A stretch of DNA of 64,000 nucleotides, from contig NZ_CP069792.1 of NCBI RefSeq assembly GCF_016894245.1, positions 558,001 to 622,000 of the forward strand, in the 5' to 3' direction. Source of the DNA: Corynebacterium kroppenstedtii. GTDB lineage: Bacteria > Actinomycetota > Actinomycetes > Mycobacteriales > Mycobacteriaceae. This document shows, piece after piece, positions 21,464-30,440 of the stretch. The translations under genes were made by a program, and so were the position numbers. A model generated the notes under the pieces. The model saw nothing but the letters and a program-made list of their open reading frames with translations, did no database searches and was not told the DNA's origin. The first letter of the stretch is position 1; each line of letters opens with the position of its first letter.

Positions 21464-22747
21464 ATGACTGAATCCCCTACCGTAGCGGGCTCACGTGCCA
21501 CTGATACGTCATTCGACGTCATAAATTCCGCGGGAAAAGCACGTGCCGGAGTGATCCATACTCCTCACGGCGATATTCCCACACCAGCTTTTATTCCTGT
21601 GGCAACAAAAGCAACGGTAAAAATGCTAACTCCAGAGCAAATCAGAGCAACCGGTGCTCAAGCGATCCTCTCTAACGCCTATCATCTTTATCTTCAGCCG
21701 GGCCCTGATCTGATCGATGAGGCCGGTGGCGTCGCCGCATTTGAGAATTGGCATGGCCCGACATACACAGATTCTGGCGGGTTTCAGGTGATGAGCTTGG
21801 GCGTCGGGTTTAAAAAGGTGTTGGCCATGGACACCAAGGATATTAAACCGGAGGATGTTAAAGCCCGGCATAAAGAGCGTTACGCTCATGTTGATGACGA
21901 CGGAGTTAATTTCCGCAGCGTTATTAACGGATCCAAACATCGCTTTACACCCGAAAAATCGATGCAAATCCAACATGGATTAGGCGCCGACATAATGTTC
22001 GCGTTCGATGAGCTGACAACCCTCATGGATTCGCGGGAATACCAAGAAGAGTCGGTGGAGCGAACCCGACGCTGGGCTCAGCGGTGCCTCGAGGAACATA
22101 ACCGGCTAACGGAGGCCCGCGTCGGTAAGCCACTTCAATCCTTGTGGGGCGTGGTTCAGGGCGCTCAATATGAAGATTTACGACGCCACGCTGCGCAATC
22201 ATTGGTCGATATGTCAGACCAGTTCGAGGCTGAGGGCCGTCGCGGATTCGGTGGTTTCGGAATCGGCGGCGCTTTGGAAAAAAGCGCGTTGGGAACGATC
22301 GTCGGATGGGTGACTGACGTTCTGCCGGAAAATAAACCGCGTCACTTATTAGGAATTAGCGAGCCCGATGATTTATTCACCGCAATAGAGGCCGGAGCTG
22401 ATACTTTCGATTGCGTGTCCCCCACGCGGCTGGGTCGGCGCGGGGGTGTATATACGCTAGATGGCCGGTTGAGTTTGAAGACAGCACGGTTTACGCGAGA
22501 TTTTCGTCCTATCGACAATGAATTAGAGGGGTACGTGAGCCAGTATTCCCGTGCGTATATCCACCATTTGCTCAAAGCTAAAGAGTTTTTAGCGGGAACT
22601 CTGTGCAGTATTCATAACATTCAATTCATTGTGTCACTGGTGCACAATGCACGGCAGGCTCTCATCGAGGACCGTTTCCACGAATTCCGTGATGAATTTC
22701 TCGGTCGGTATTATGCCAATGGTGGGCGCGCACCGGAGTGGAAATAG
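21464..22747 (+). CDS. tgt: tRNA-guanine transglycosylase (queuine insertion) lacking the zinc cysteines
   Basis: It exchanges guanine 34 of GUN anticodons (Tyr, His, Asn, Asp) for queuine or its precursor. The 427-residue protein retains the catalytic nucleophile/base segments TDSGGFQVMSL and FDCVSPTRLGRRGGVYT and the SRAYIHHL helix. In the family the zinc site is Cys-x-Cys-x2-Cys just before SRAY plus a later His. Here the segment reads NELEGYVSQYSRAYIHHL, so all three Cys are replaced; the His in SIHNIQF is kept. No queuosine biosynthesis genes are near, so the organism may salvage queuine. The next gene, gluQ, acts on the same modified nucleoside. Confidence 0.9.
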   Translation: MTESPTVAGSRATDTSFDVINSAGKARAGVIHTPHGDIPTPAFIPVATKATVKMLTPEQIRATGAQAILSNAYHLYLQPGPDLIDEAGGVAAFENWHGPTYTDSGGFQVMSLGVGFKKVLAMDTKDIKPEDVKARHKERYAHVDDDGVNFRSVINGSKHRFTPEKSMQIQHGLGADIMFAFDELTTLMDSREYQEESVERTRRWAQRCLEEHNRLTEARVGKPLQSLWGVVQGAQYEDLRRHAAQSLVDMSDQFEAEGRRGFGGFGIGGALEKSALGTIVGWVTDVLPENKPRHLLGISEPDDLFTAIEAGADTFDCVSPTRLGRRGGVYTLDGRLSLKTARFTRDFRPIDNELEGYVSQYSRAYIHHLLKAKEFLAGTLCSIHNIQFIVSLVHNARQALIEDRFHEFRDEFLGRYYANGGRAPEWK

Positions 22748-22757
22748 TGGATACACA

Positions 22758-23891
22758 GTGGGTATAGCACAGGAAAACACGCAAGCCCCACGGGCAACCT
22801 CAACACCTGGAGCGGGCCGTTTCGCCCCTAGTCCGTCCGGAGATTTTCACCTTGGCAATCTGCGCACATACACTCTGGCCTGGCTTTGTGCGCGCTCAAC
22901 GGGCCGACGCATGCTCTACCGCATCGAAGATATCGATCAACAACGCTCCCAACACAGTGCCGCGCTCGACCAGATGGAAGACCTTGACTCATTCGGCATG
23001 GATTGGGACGGCGGCCCCATCAAACAATCCGATCATTTTCCTATGTACGACGATGCCCTCCACTGGCTAGCCGAGCGTGGCTGGGTATACGAATGTTATT
23101 GCTCGCGGAAAGACATCCGGGAAGCGTCACGTGCACCGCATGTAACCCCCGGACTATACCCGGGGACATGCAGGGACCTTACCGACGAACAACGTCAGGA
23201 GCAGCGCGCCAAACTTGCTGCACAAGGGCGTAAACCTGCACTTCGTTTTAACGCCCACGCGGCGTTTGAGGCCATCGCAGATCATGACCACGCCGCCGTG
23301 GGCGGTAGCCCCTCATCCATCCCAGGACAGTGGACTATCCACGAGGATTTCGCTACGCACGGTCAACATTCTGATTCCACACCATCTAATGTTCCCACAC
23401 CATCTAGTGTTCCCACCGATTATTCGGGCCCCGTCGATGACATTGTCCTTCACCGTGGGGACGGCAATTGGGCGTACAACCTGGCCGTCGTCGTCGATGA
23501 TCTCACTATGGGCATTGACCAGATCACGCGCGGCGATGATCTTCTCTCATCCGCGCCGAGCCAAAACTTCCTGGCTACGGTGTTGTACCCGTGGGGTGCT
23601 AACGCCTTCCCCACACCGGCTATTCATCCCACACGCTGGAGGTACGACCACGTACCCCTCGTCGTCACTAGGCAACAGATGAAAGGCCATGAGGACACCG
23701 ATCACCAGCTCAAACGTTTAGCTAAGCGCGACGGTGCGGTCACGATACGTGAGCTCGGCCACGACACAGCATGGGCGTGGATAGCACACTCCCTCGGCCA
23801 CCCGGAGTGCTCGTCGGCACCCGAACTTCTGCAGGCCATCAACCTCGATGCGATATCACGCGACCCCGTCGTGTGGACTCCTCGGCAATAA
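22758..23891 (+). CDS. gluQ: Glutamyl-queuosine tRNA(Asp) synthetase
   Basis: It activates glutamate and transfers it to queuosine at position 34 of tRNA(Asp). The 377-residue protein is a truncated glutamyl-tRNA synthetase: class I signature GRFAPSPSGDFHLGN (HLGN as the HIGH motif, residues 31-34), the substrate segment YRIEDIDQQR, and a zinc site CYCSRKDI with YPGTC. The anticodon-binding domain of GluRS is absent, as expected for this family. The KMSKS-equivalent region (VVTRQQMKGHEDTDH) is unusual. A low-complexity insertion rich in Pro, Ser and Thr lies near residues 205-225. The start is GTG at 22758, 10 bases after the tgt stop; the two form an operon of linked function. Confidence 0.86.
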   Translation: MGIAQENTQAPRATSTPGAGRFAPSPSGDFHLGNLRTYTLAWLCARSTGRRMLYRIEDIDQQRSQHSAALDQMEDLDSFGMDWDGGPIKQSDHFPMYDDALHWLAERGWVYECYCSRKDIREASRAPHVTPGLYPGTCRDLTDEQRQEQRAKLAAQGRKPALRFNAHAAFEAIADHDHAAVGGSPSSIPGQWTIHEDFATHGQHSDSTPSNVPTPSSVPTDYSGPVDDIVLHRGDGNWAYNLAVVVDDLTMGIDQITRGDDLLSSAPSQNFLATVLYPWGANAFPTPAIHPTRWRYDHVPLVVTRQQMKGHEDTDHQLKRLAKRDGAVTIRELGHDTAWAWIAHSLGHPECSSAPELLQAINLDAISRDPVVWTPRQ

Positions 23892-24159
23892 GGTTCACCT
23901 GCCTTCGCGAAGGGTCACCTACCTCTTCGCCGACACCGGACACGACAATAGCGGGGGTAACCGTCGTGGCGATATAACCGTCGTTCACGTGCATGATTTA
24001 CCACTCACGCCATCGCATGAGCCAACGTCGGGGGTGGAAACGCGGGAGGAACCCCCAGCCATGCGTGGGTTATGTCCGGTCCATGAGTACGGTTAGGTGT
24101 GATCCTCGGCTCCTACGCGGCATTAAGTGAGCTGAACCACATATCGACAAGGAGCGACT

Positions 24160-24696
24160 ATGGACCTTTCAGCGCCTCTCCATATTGTCGTCATGGGGGT
24201 TAGTGGCAGTGGGAAAACGTCCGTTGCCCAGCATCTCCATGATTCGACCGGCTTTCCCTACGCGGAGGCCGATGATTTTCACCCACAATCAAATATCCAG
24301 AAGATGGAATCTGGGATCCCGCTCACCGACGACGACCGCTGGCCGTGGCTGCGGGCCCTACGAGATTGGATGTCCAAGCACGGCGACGCCGGCGAGTCAA
24401 CCGTCGTGACCTGCTCTGCTCTGAAACGCGCCTACCGCGATCTGCTCAGCCAGGCCCACGGCAATGTGCTCTTCGTGCACCTCGATGGGCCTATGGAACT
24501 TATCGCGAACAGGATGGAACTGCGGTCGGGCCACTTTATGCCTCGCTCACTATTGCCATCACAGTTCGACACACTGGAAACATTGGAGGGGGACGAGAAC
24601 GGAATTACCCTCGACATTTCCCAGACCATTGAGGAACTGGATAAACAGGTGCTGGCGATTGCTCAGCGAAGTGCCAACACCGGAGGTCACGAGTAA
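24160..24696 (+). CDS. gntK: Gluconokinase
   Basis: It phosphorylates D-gluconate to 6-phosphogluconate, feeding the pentose phosphate pathway. The 178-residue protein has the P-loop VVMGVSGSGKTSVAQ at about residues 10-24, the substrate segment EADDFHPQSNIQKMESG and the family motif HFMPRSLLPSQFDTLE. Length is standard for the GntK/IdnK family. The TAA stop overlaps the ATG of gntP (TAATG), so translation is coupled. The 268-base region upstream contains a GGGGGT/ACCCCC hairpin (24030-24056) but no regulator-binding site that can be named with confidence. Confidence 0.95.
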   Translation: MDLSAPLHIVVMGVSGSGKTSVAQHLHDSTGFPYAEADDFHPQSNIQKMESGIPLTDDDRWPWLRALRDWMSKHGDAGESTVVTCSALKRAYRDLLSQAHGNVLFVHLDGPMELIANRMELRSGHFMPRSLLPSQFDTLETLEGDENGITLDISQTIEELDKQVLAIAQRSANTGGHE

Positions 24697-26075
24697 TGCT
24701 CACTCCGCTTGCAGCCGACTCCACCGTCACTGCGCACGCCTCCCACGGGCAACTCATCATGGCAGCCTGCGTGAGCATCGCGCTCATCATTGTGCTGATT
24801 ACGTGGCTGAAACTACATCCGTTCTTGTCACTACTCATCGGCTCCGGGGCACTCGCGCTCCTGGCCGGCATCACGCTGACCGATACATTCACCGCTTTTT
24901 CGTCGGGTATGGGGTCGACGGTTGGTGGCGTCGGAGTTCTCATCGCGCTCGGTGCGATTATCGGCGCACTGCTGGTTGAGACCGGCGCGGCGGACGAGAT
25001 CGTTGACACGTTCCTCGAGCACACATCGGAGCACCGCCTCCCCTGGGTAATGGCGACACTGGCGTTCCTCATCGGTATTCCACTGTTCTTCGAGGTCGGC
25101 CTGGTCCTCCTCATCCCCGTGGTGATGCTGGTGGCACGGCGTGTTCACGTGCCGGTGGTGTTGCTGGGTATTCCCGCGCTCGCCGGGTTATCGGCCTTGC
25201 ACGGTTTGATCCCGCCGCACCCTGGTCCCCTTATTGCCATCGATTCCCTATCCGCCAACCTTGGGCTCACCTTGGGCCTGGGGCTGATCGTCGCCATCCC
25301 GACGGTCATTATTTCTGGGCCGATTTCGGCGCGGTTCATGGCGAAATGGGTGCCCGTGCCGGCGCCGGACACGTTCGATACGGATAAAAACATTCCGCGC
25401 GAATCCCGCCCCTCATTTGGCGTCGGCGTCTCCGTTATTTTACTTCCCGTTGTGTTGATGCTGGCCAGGACCGTCGAGGAAACAGTCGGTATTGACAAGG
25501 GGAGCGCCTTCGGCAATGCACTCGACTTTGTCGGTGAACCACTGGTTGCTCTCCTCATTACGACGTTTTACGCAATGATCATGCTGGGCCTGCGCACCGG
25601 ACATTCGCTGAAGGAAACATCCGACGTCGCCGGCGGTTCTTTCGGGCCCATTGCGGGAATTCTTCTAATTGTGGGAGCCGGTGGCGGCTTCAAAGAAACG
25701 CTGGTCGAGACGGGTGTGGCCACGGTCATTGGCGATTGGATCCACGGCGTGGGACTCTCCCCCATCCTGGCCGGATGGCTGGTCGCCGTGGCGATTCGGT
25801 TAGCTACTGGTTCCGCGACGGTGTCGACGATTACCACCGCCGGAATCATGGCTCCCGCCGCCGCCAACCTGACCGACACGCACACAGCCCTGCTTGTGCT
25901 GGCTATTGGCGTCGGCTCAGTATTCCTCTCACACGTCAACGACGCCGGGTTCTGGCTGGTCAAAGAGTACTTTGGGATGACTGTCGGGCAGACCTTCAAA
26001 ACATGGTCTCTCATGGAGACAATTTTGTCCGTGACGGGGCTGGTCTCGATTATGCTGCTCAGCCTTATCGTTTGA
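24696..26075 (+). CDS. gntP: Gluconate:H+ symporter, GntP family
   Basis: A 459-residue inner-membrane permease with about 12-14 hydrophobic segments. The segment PPHPGPLIAIDSL and the C-terminal SHVNDAGFWLVKEYFGM are strong GntP-family signatures. Coupled to gntK by start/stop overlap, it forms a two-gene gluconate uptake and phosphorylation operon. It converges with the BCCT transporter gene, the stops being only three bases apart with no room for a terminator hairpin between them. Confidence 0.95.
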   Translation: MLTPLAADSTVTAHASHGQLIMAACVSIALIIVLITWLKLHPFLSLLIGSGALALLAGITLTDTFTAFSSGMGSTVGGVGVLIALGAIIGALLVETGAADEIVDTFLEHTSEHRLPWVMATLAFLIGIPLFFEVGLVLLIPVVMLVARRVHVPVVLLGIPALAGLSALHGLIPPHPGPLIAIDSLSANLGLTLGLGLIVAIPTVIISGPISARFMAKWVPVPAPDTFDTDKNIPRESRPSFGVGVSVILLPVVLMLARTVEETVGIDKGSAFGNALDFVGEPLVALLITTFYAMIMLGLRTGHSLKETSDVAGGSFGPIAGILLIVGAGGGFKETLVETGVATVIGDWIHGVGLSPILAGWLVAVAIRLATGSATVSTITTAGIMAPAAANLTDTHTALLVLAIGVGSVFLSHVNDAGFWLVKEYFGMTVGQTFKTWSLMETILSVTGLVSIMLLSLIV

Positions 26076-26077
26076 CG

Positions 26078-28015
26078 TTATTCGTCTTCCTCATCGGCGC
26101 GCGCACCTCGATGGTCGACGTACCAGTCCGTCAATGATGGATCGTCGCTATGGAATTTAGCGCCCGCTCCCTGCTCTGACGGGACGCGCGAGGTGCCAAA
26201 CACGAAGTCATCCCCATACATGTCGATGCCGCGATGCACACCGCGCGAAATCGCTTCTCTCGCGTAGGTGCGCCGAATCATGTACGGGTCCTGGCGCAAA
26301 TCCTTCGCCCACGCAATCATAATCCCGATGACAATGAACACGAACGGGAACGCGCTGGTCACCATGATCGATTGCAATCCCGAGAGCGCATCTTTGCCGC
26401 CCGCCAGTAGCAGGAAGATCGCGATGAGCCCAAGAGTGACTCCCCACATGATCGTTATCGGGGTGGACGGCAGGGCTCGACCCGACTGGGACATCGAACC
26501 GACCACATTGGTAGCTGAATCAGCGGCCGTCGTAAAGAAGATCACGACCGCAATGAGAACGACGGTCGATGTTATGGGGGTCAAAGGAAGATTATCCAGC
26601 AGATCGAACATCACGTTTTCGCCCGAGCCTTTAACGTCGAGACCAGGGCCTTTGATATTCATCCACATGGCAGTGCCACCATAAATCGTGTACCACGCGG
26701 TGGAAATGAGCGCGGGGACAAAAATCACCACAGTGGTGAACTGGCGCAGCGTTCGCCCTTTCGAAATTTTCGCAATAAACATTCCGACGAATGGCGACCA
26801 GGACACCCACCATGCCCAATACATCGTGGTCCACGAGGTCAAGAATTCTTTCTCGGAGTCGCCTTGGCTCGGTGAAATGGACATCATCGCCATGAAATTG
26901 TGGAATAGCGCGTAAATAGAGGTGGGAAAGAGATCCAGAATGAACAAGGTGGGGCCGGTGAGTAATGCGAAAGCGGCCAAAGCCACCACGATGACCATGT
27001 TGGCGTTCGATAGCATCCGGATTCCACGCTTAATCCCACTTACTGCAGAAAAAATAAACACCACGGTAAGAAGAACCATCGCCCCAATCAGGAAAGCGTT
27101 TCCGTGAATTTCTTTCCCGGTTAATAGTGACGTTCCTGTGCGGATTTGTAGTGCACCGATCCCGAGAGAGATCGCAGTTCCAAATAGAGTGACAAGAACG
27201 GCGAAGATATCAATAATTCCGCCAAGAATTTTGTGCGTCCCATTCGGAAAAACAGGCTCAAAGATGGAGGAGATGAGTGGAAGGCGGCCGCGTCGATACG
27301 ACGAATACGCAATAGCGCCACCGACGAAGGCGTAAATCGCCCACGCCAAACTGGCCTGGTGCAGGATTGTAGTTGACATCGACGGCAGCACCGCGGCCAT
27401 CGTGCCAGCCTTGGCGTCGGTGGCTGGGGTCGGGTCGAGTAGATGCGTCAGGGGTTCCAGCGGCCCATAGAACACCAAGCCGATGCCAAGGCCTGCCGCG
27501 AATAACATGGCGATCCACGACCCGGTGGAATAATCCGGGCGGGAATCGTCGGCACCCAATTTAATATTCCCGGTGGGGCCGTACCCCACAATCAGCATGA
27601 AAAGAAGGACCGCAATCATGAGACCGCCCAACAGCCACGCGAAGTGAGTGGTGATCCATTCTTGCATGTCAGCGCCGACTACGCTGATGCTCCCCGGCGC
27701 GACGGCCGCCCATACAACCACCGCTACGGCTACGGTGAGCGCAACAACAAACACGGTTTTATTGGTGGGGAATTTCCGGTCTGTGTCTTCCACACTAAGG
27801 CCGGGGATGAGCCCTGGGTGCAGCCGCGGTTCCGGGTTGACGGCTCGTTTTAACGCCTGGCCGACGTGTTGTGGGGTGCCGCGGCGCGGATGTGACGATC
27901 CTGCAGAGTGCTGGCGGGGTGAGGAACCGGACTGATCCGGCGGAGAGCTATGAGATGAGGCTGGCACAATGTGAGCCCTTCGTAGTTCGACGGAGGTGTA
28001 ACCCTCCCTTGCCAT
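26078..28015 (-). CDS. BCCT-family transporter (betaine/carnitine/choline or ectoine type)
   Basis: A 645-residue sodium-coupled osmolyte transporter with 12 membrane segments between about residues 85 and 590. It has the BCCT glycine stretch AAGLGIGLVFYGPLEPL and the signature MYWAWWVSWSPFVGMFIAKIS followed by KGRTLRQF. The N-terminal ~80 residues are hydrophilic with many Ser, Pro and His, and the C-terminal ~60 residues are charged, as in the osmosensing corynebacterial carriers BetP, EctP and LcoP. No Shine-Dalgarno precedes the ATG. The exact substrate cannot be told; glycine betaine, ectoine or proline uptake under osmotic stress is likely. Confidence 0.92.
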   Translation of the reverse strand: MAREGYTSVELRRAHIVPASSHSSPPDQSGSSPRQHSAGSSHPRRGTPQHVGQALKRAVNPEPRLHPGLIPGLSVEDTDRKFPTNKTVFVVALTVAVAVVVWAAVAPGSISVVGADMQEWITTHFAWLLGGLMIAVLLFMLIVGYGPTGNIKLGADDSRPDYSTGSWIAMLFAAGLGIGLVFYGPLEPLTHLLDPTPATDAKAGTMAAVLPSMSTTILHQASLAWAIYAFVGGAIAYSSYRRGRLPLISSIFEPVFPNGTHKILGGIIDIFAVLVTLFGTAISLGIGALQIRTGTSLLTGKEIHGNAFLIGAMVLLTVVFIFSAVSGIKRGIRMLSNANMVIVVALAAFALLTGPTLFILDLFPTSIYALFHNFMAMMSISPSQGDSEKEFLTSWTTMYWAWWVSWSPFVGMFIAKISKGRTLRQFTTVVIFVPALISTAWYTIYGGTAMWMNIKGPGLDVKGSGENVMFDLLDNLPLTPITSTVVLIAVVIFFTTAADSATNVVGSMSQSGRALPSTPITIMWGVTLGLIAIFLLLAGGKDALSGLQSIMVTSAFPFVFIVIGIMIAWAKDLRQDPYMIRRTYAREAISRGVHRGIDMYGDDFVFGTSRVPSEQGAGAKFHSDDPSLTDWYVDHRGARADEEDE

Positions 28016-28060
28016 CTAATAACGGTATAGCCATTGGCGTCTTAAGTCAGTTTTCTGAGC

Positions 28061-28119
28061 GATATGCATAGCGACTTTCTGTATGTATGTCGACTTTCTG
28101 GACGGATATGTATAGCGAC
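28061..28119. promoter_or_regulatory. Direct repeats in the BCCT/PTS divergent intergenic region
   Basis: GATATGCATAGCGAC at 28061-28075 recurs as GATATGTATAGCGAC at 28105-28119, 44 bases apart (about four helical turns). A shorter CGACTTTCTG element occurs at 28072-28081 and 28091-28100. They lie 60-115 bases before the PTS start and could be operator sites of a sugar-responsive regulator, or a local duplication. Confidence 0.5.
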
Positions 28120-28177
28120 CGAATCGAGATTTGTATCGGTTGAGCCGGCCGGAGTGTCTAAAACTAGAGTCGTTCTC

Positions 28178-30409
28178 ATGAGTACAGATGGAAATAGGGA
28201 GCCGTCATTAGGGGGAACGGCCGCCGTTGACGGGAGCACCGTTAACGAGAAAAACGCCGTTGACGGGGAGAACCCCACGGTCGCGGGATCAACGATCCTG
28301 GCCATTACTGCATGTCCGACGGGTATAGCGCACACGTATATGGCCGCGGAGAAACTCGAGGCAGCGGCCAAGGAGGCCGGCGCGACGATCAAGGTGGAAA
28401 CTCACGGCTCGATCGGCGTCGATAATGCCTTTTCTCATGCGGATATTGAGTCGGCAGATGCCGTGATTATTGCGGCGGATATTGCGATCGACACAGAGCG
28501 GTTTGTCAATAAACGGCTGATCACGACGGGTGTTGATGCTGCAATCAGCCATCCTGATGATCTTCTTCGGCGCGCGCTGGTCGCTCCACGGTGGGGGCAG
28601 CCTGGCAGGGGAAAGTCGGGGCGCGGCGGCGACTATGGCGGGGGCGCCGGTGGTCGTGGAGTTTCCGGAAGCAGCCTCTCCCCCGACGCCACCGATGGAG
28701 CGGCAATGAACGGATCAGCGAGCGGATCGATGAGCGGCGAATCATTGAACCCTGCGACAGTGATCTATCGAGCTTTAATGGCTGGAGTATCGCGCATGAT
28801 CCCCTTCGTGGTGACGGGCGGGTTGCTCATTGCCGTAGCGCTGTCCTTGGGTGGCCACCCAACATCGGAAGGAATGCAAATACCAAAGGACAGCTTTTGG
28901 TACGACATTAATCAGCTGGGCACACTAGCGTTCAGCCTAATGGTGCCGGTGTTATCGGCCTATATCGCGGAAGGTATTGCGGACCGGTCTGCGTTGGCGC
29001 CCGGTTTTATCACCGGCATGGTGGCCGTGACTGGTTCGCTGTATGGCTCCGAGGCGGGCACTGGATTTATTGGTGGCATTGTCACGGGGATTTTGTCCGG
29101 CTACGTAGCATTGGCTATTCGAAAGATTCCCGTTAATAAGTATGTGGCGCCTATTTGGCCGATTATTGTCATTCCGATTGTGACCACACTCATTGTTGGT
29201 CTGCTTGTTATTTATGTCATCGGCGCACCGATTGCATCGCTTTTCGACGCCCTGACGCACTGGCTGGCCAGCATGGATGGCACGTCTTCTGTGGTGCTAG
29301 GTGCTGTCTTGGGTGCAATGATCGCTTTTGACATGGGCGGTCCGTTTAATAAAACGGCGTTTCTTTTCGGTGGCGGTTTAATTGCTGCCGGAAATGCTGC
29401 ACCTATGGGGATGAACGCGGCGGCTATTGCGGTCCCGCCGCTGGCAATGGGCGTTATTACTTTTATTCGCCGACAATGGTTTACTAAGCCTGAAAAAGAT
29501 GCTGGCATAGCTGCCCTGATCATGGGATGTTTTGGTATTACGGAGGGCGCTATTCCTTTTGCAGCGGCTCGTCCGTTTCAGGTTATTCCGGCCAATGTTA
29601 TTGGTGGAGCCGTGGCCGGTGCACTTGCCGGTTTATGGGGTGTGAAAGATAACGTCATGCACGGCGGACCTATCGTTGCCGTGTTGGGGGCTATCGACGG
29701 CGTTGTGTGGTTCTTCATCGCCGTGCTCGCCGGTATCGCGACGACGATCGCCGTCATGATCGGGCTGACACAAATAAGTATGTCCCGGAGTAAGAATTCT
29801 TCGACGACAGCGTCTGGCGCGAGTGACGATAGTGCTGTTGCTGATTCTTCTACTGATTCTTCTAACCCGCGGAACACTGGCACTACTACCAGCGCTGAAC
29901 CTGACGGTGTTGTTTCCGGCACCAAGCGCGCTGAGACAGCAGATGCTCCTCACCTTATCGACGAAACGCTCGTTGTCCTGGACGATGACGCCCCTTCTGG
30001 AGATCGCGAAGACATCATCCGCGGTTTGGTAGACCACGCTGTGTCGGCCGGACGAATTACCGATGGTGAAGCAGTGATCCAGGCAGCGCTGGCTCGCGAG
30101 GAGCAATCGACGACGGCGGTGGGAAATGAAGTGGCGATTCCTCATGCGCGGGTAGCTGGCGTCACAACGCCGACGGTGTTGTTCGCCCGGATTCCGGGCG
30201 TTGGTGTCGACTGGAACAGCCCGGATAACACGACCGTGCATTTTGTGTTCCTCATTGCCGTTCCTGAAGGGGCGAATAAGAAACACATGAAGATTCTTGC
30301 CCAACTTGCCCGTGCCCTGATGAGAGACAATTTCCGCACTCACCTCCGCGACGCGACAACGCGCGGTGAGATAGTCGACGCTGTCCGGGAGACCGTGGGA
30401 AACCTATAA
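28178..30409 (+). CDS. Fructose-family PTS permease, domains B-C-A
   Basis: It imports and phosphorylates a sugar (probably fructose to fructose 1-phosphate) using phosphate from HPr. Domain order in the 743-residue protein is EIIB (ITACPTGIAHTYMAAEKLE, phospho-Cys, about residue 45), a Gly/Ser linker, EIIC with about eight to ten membrane segments (MIPFVVTGGLLIAVAL, FDMGGPFNKTAF, CFGITEGAIPFA), another Ser/Thr-rich linker, and EIIA at the C-terminus (VGNEVAIPHARVAGV, phospho-His). ATG at 28178 is chosen as the first start before the EIIB domain; an upstream in-frame start at 28064 lies within the repeat region. No 1-phosphofructokinase gene is adjacent, unlike the usual fru operon. Confidence 0.9.
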   Translation: MSTDGNREPSLGGTAAVDGSTVNEKNAVDGENPTVAGSTILAITACPTGIAHTYMAAEKLEAAAKEAGATIKVETHGSIGVDNAFSHADIESADAVIIAADIAIDTERFVNKRLITTGVDAAISHPDDLLRRALVAPRWGQPGRGKSGRGGDYGGGAGGRGVSGSSLSPDATDGAAMNGSASGSMSGESLNPATVIYRALMAGVSRMIPFVVTGGLLIAVALSLGGHPTSEGMQIPKDSFWYDINQLGTLAFSLMVPVLSAYIAEGIADRSALAPGFITGMVAVTGSLYGSEAGTGFIGGIVTGILSGYVALAIRKIPVNKYVAPIWPIIVIPIVTTLIVGLLVIYVIGAPIASLFDALTHWLASMDGTSSVVLGAVLGAMIAFDMGGPFNKTAFLFGGGLIAAGNAAPMGMNAAAIAVPPLAMGVITFIRRQWFTKPEKDAGIAALIMGCFGITEGAIPFAAARPFQVIPANVIGGAVAGALAGLWGVKDNVMHGGPIVAVLGAIDGVVWFFIAVLAGIATTIAVMIGLTQISMSRSKNSSTTASGASDDSAVADSSTDSSNPRNTGTTTSAEPDGVVSGTKRAETADAPHLIDETLVVLDDDAPSGDREDIIRGLVDHAVSAGRITDGEAVIQAALAREEQSTTAVGNEVAIPHARVAGVTTPTVLFARIPGVGVDWNSPDNTTVHFVFLIAVPEGANKKHMKILAQLARALMRDNFRTHLRDATTRGEIVDAVRETVGNL

Positions 30410-30440
30410 ACACCTCTAAGTATTAGAGACGAATCCGGCT

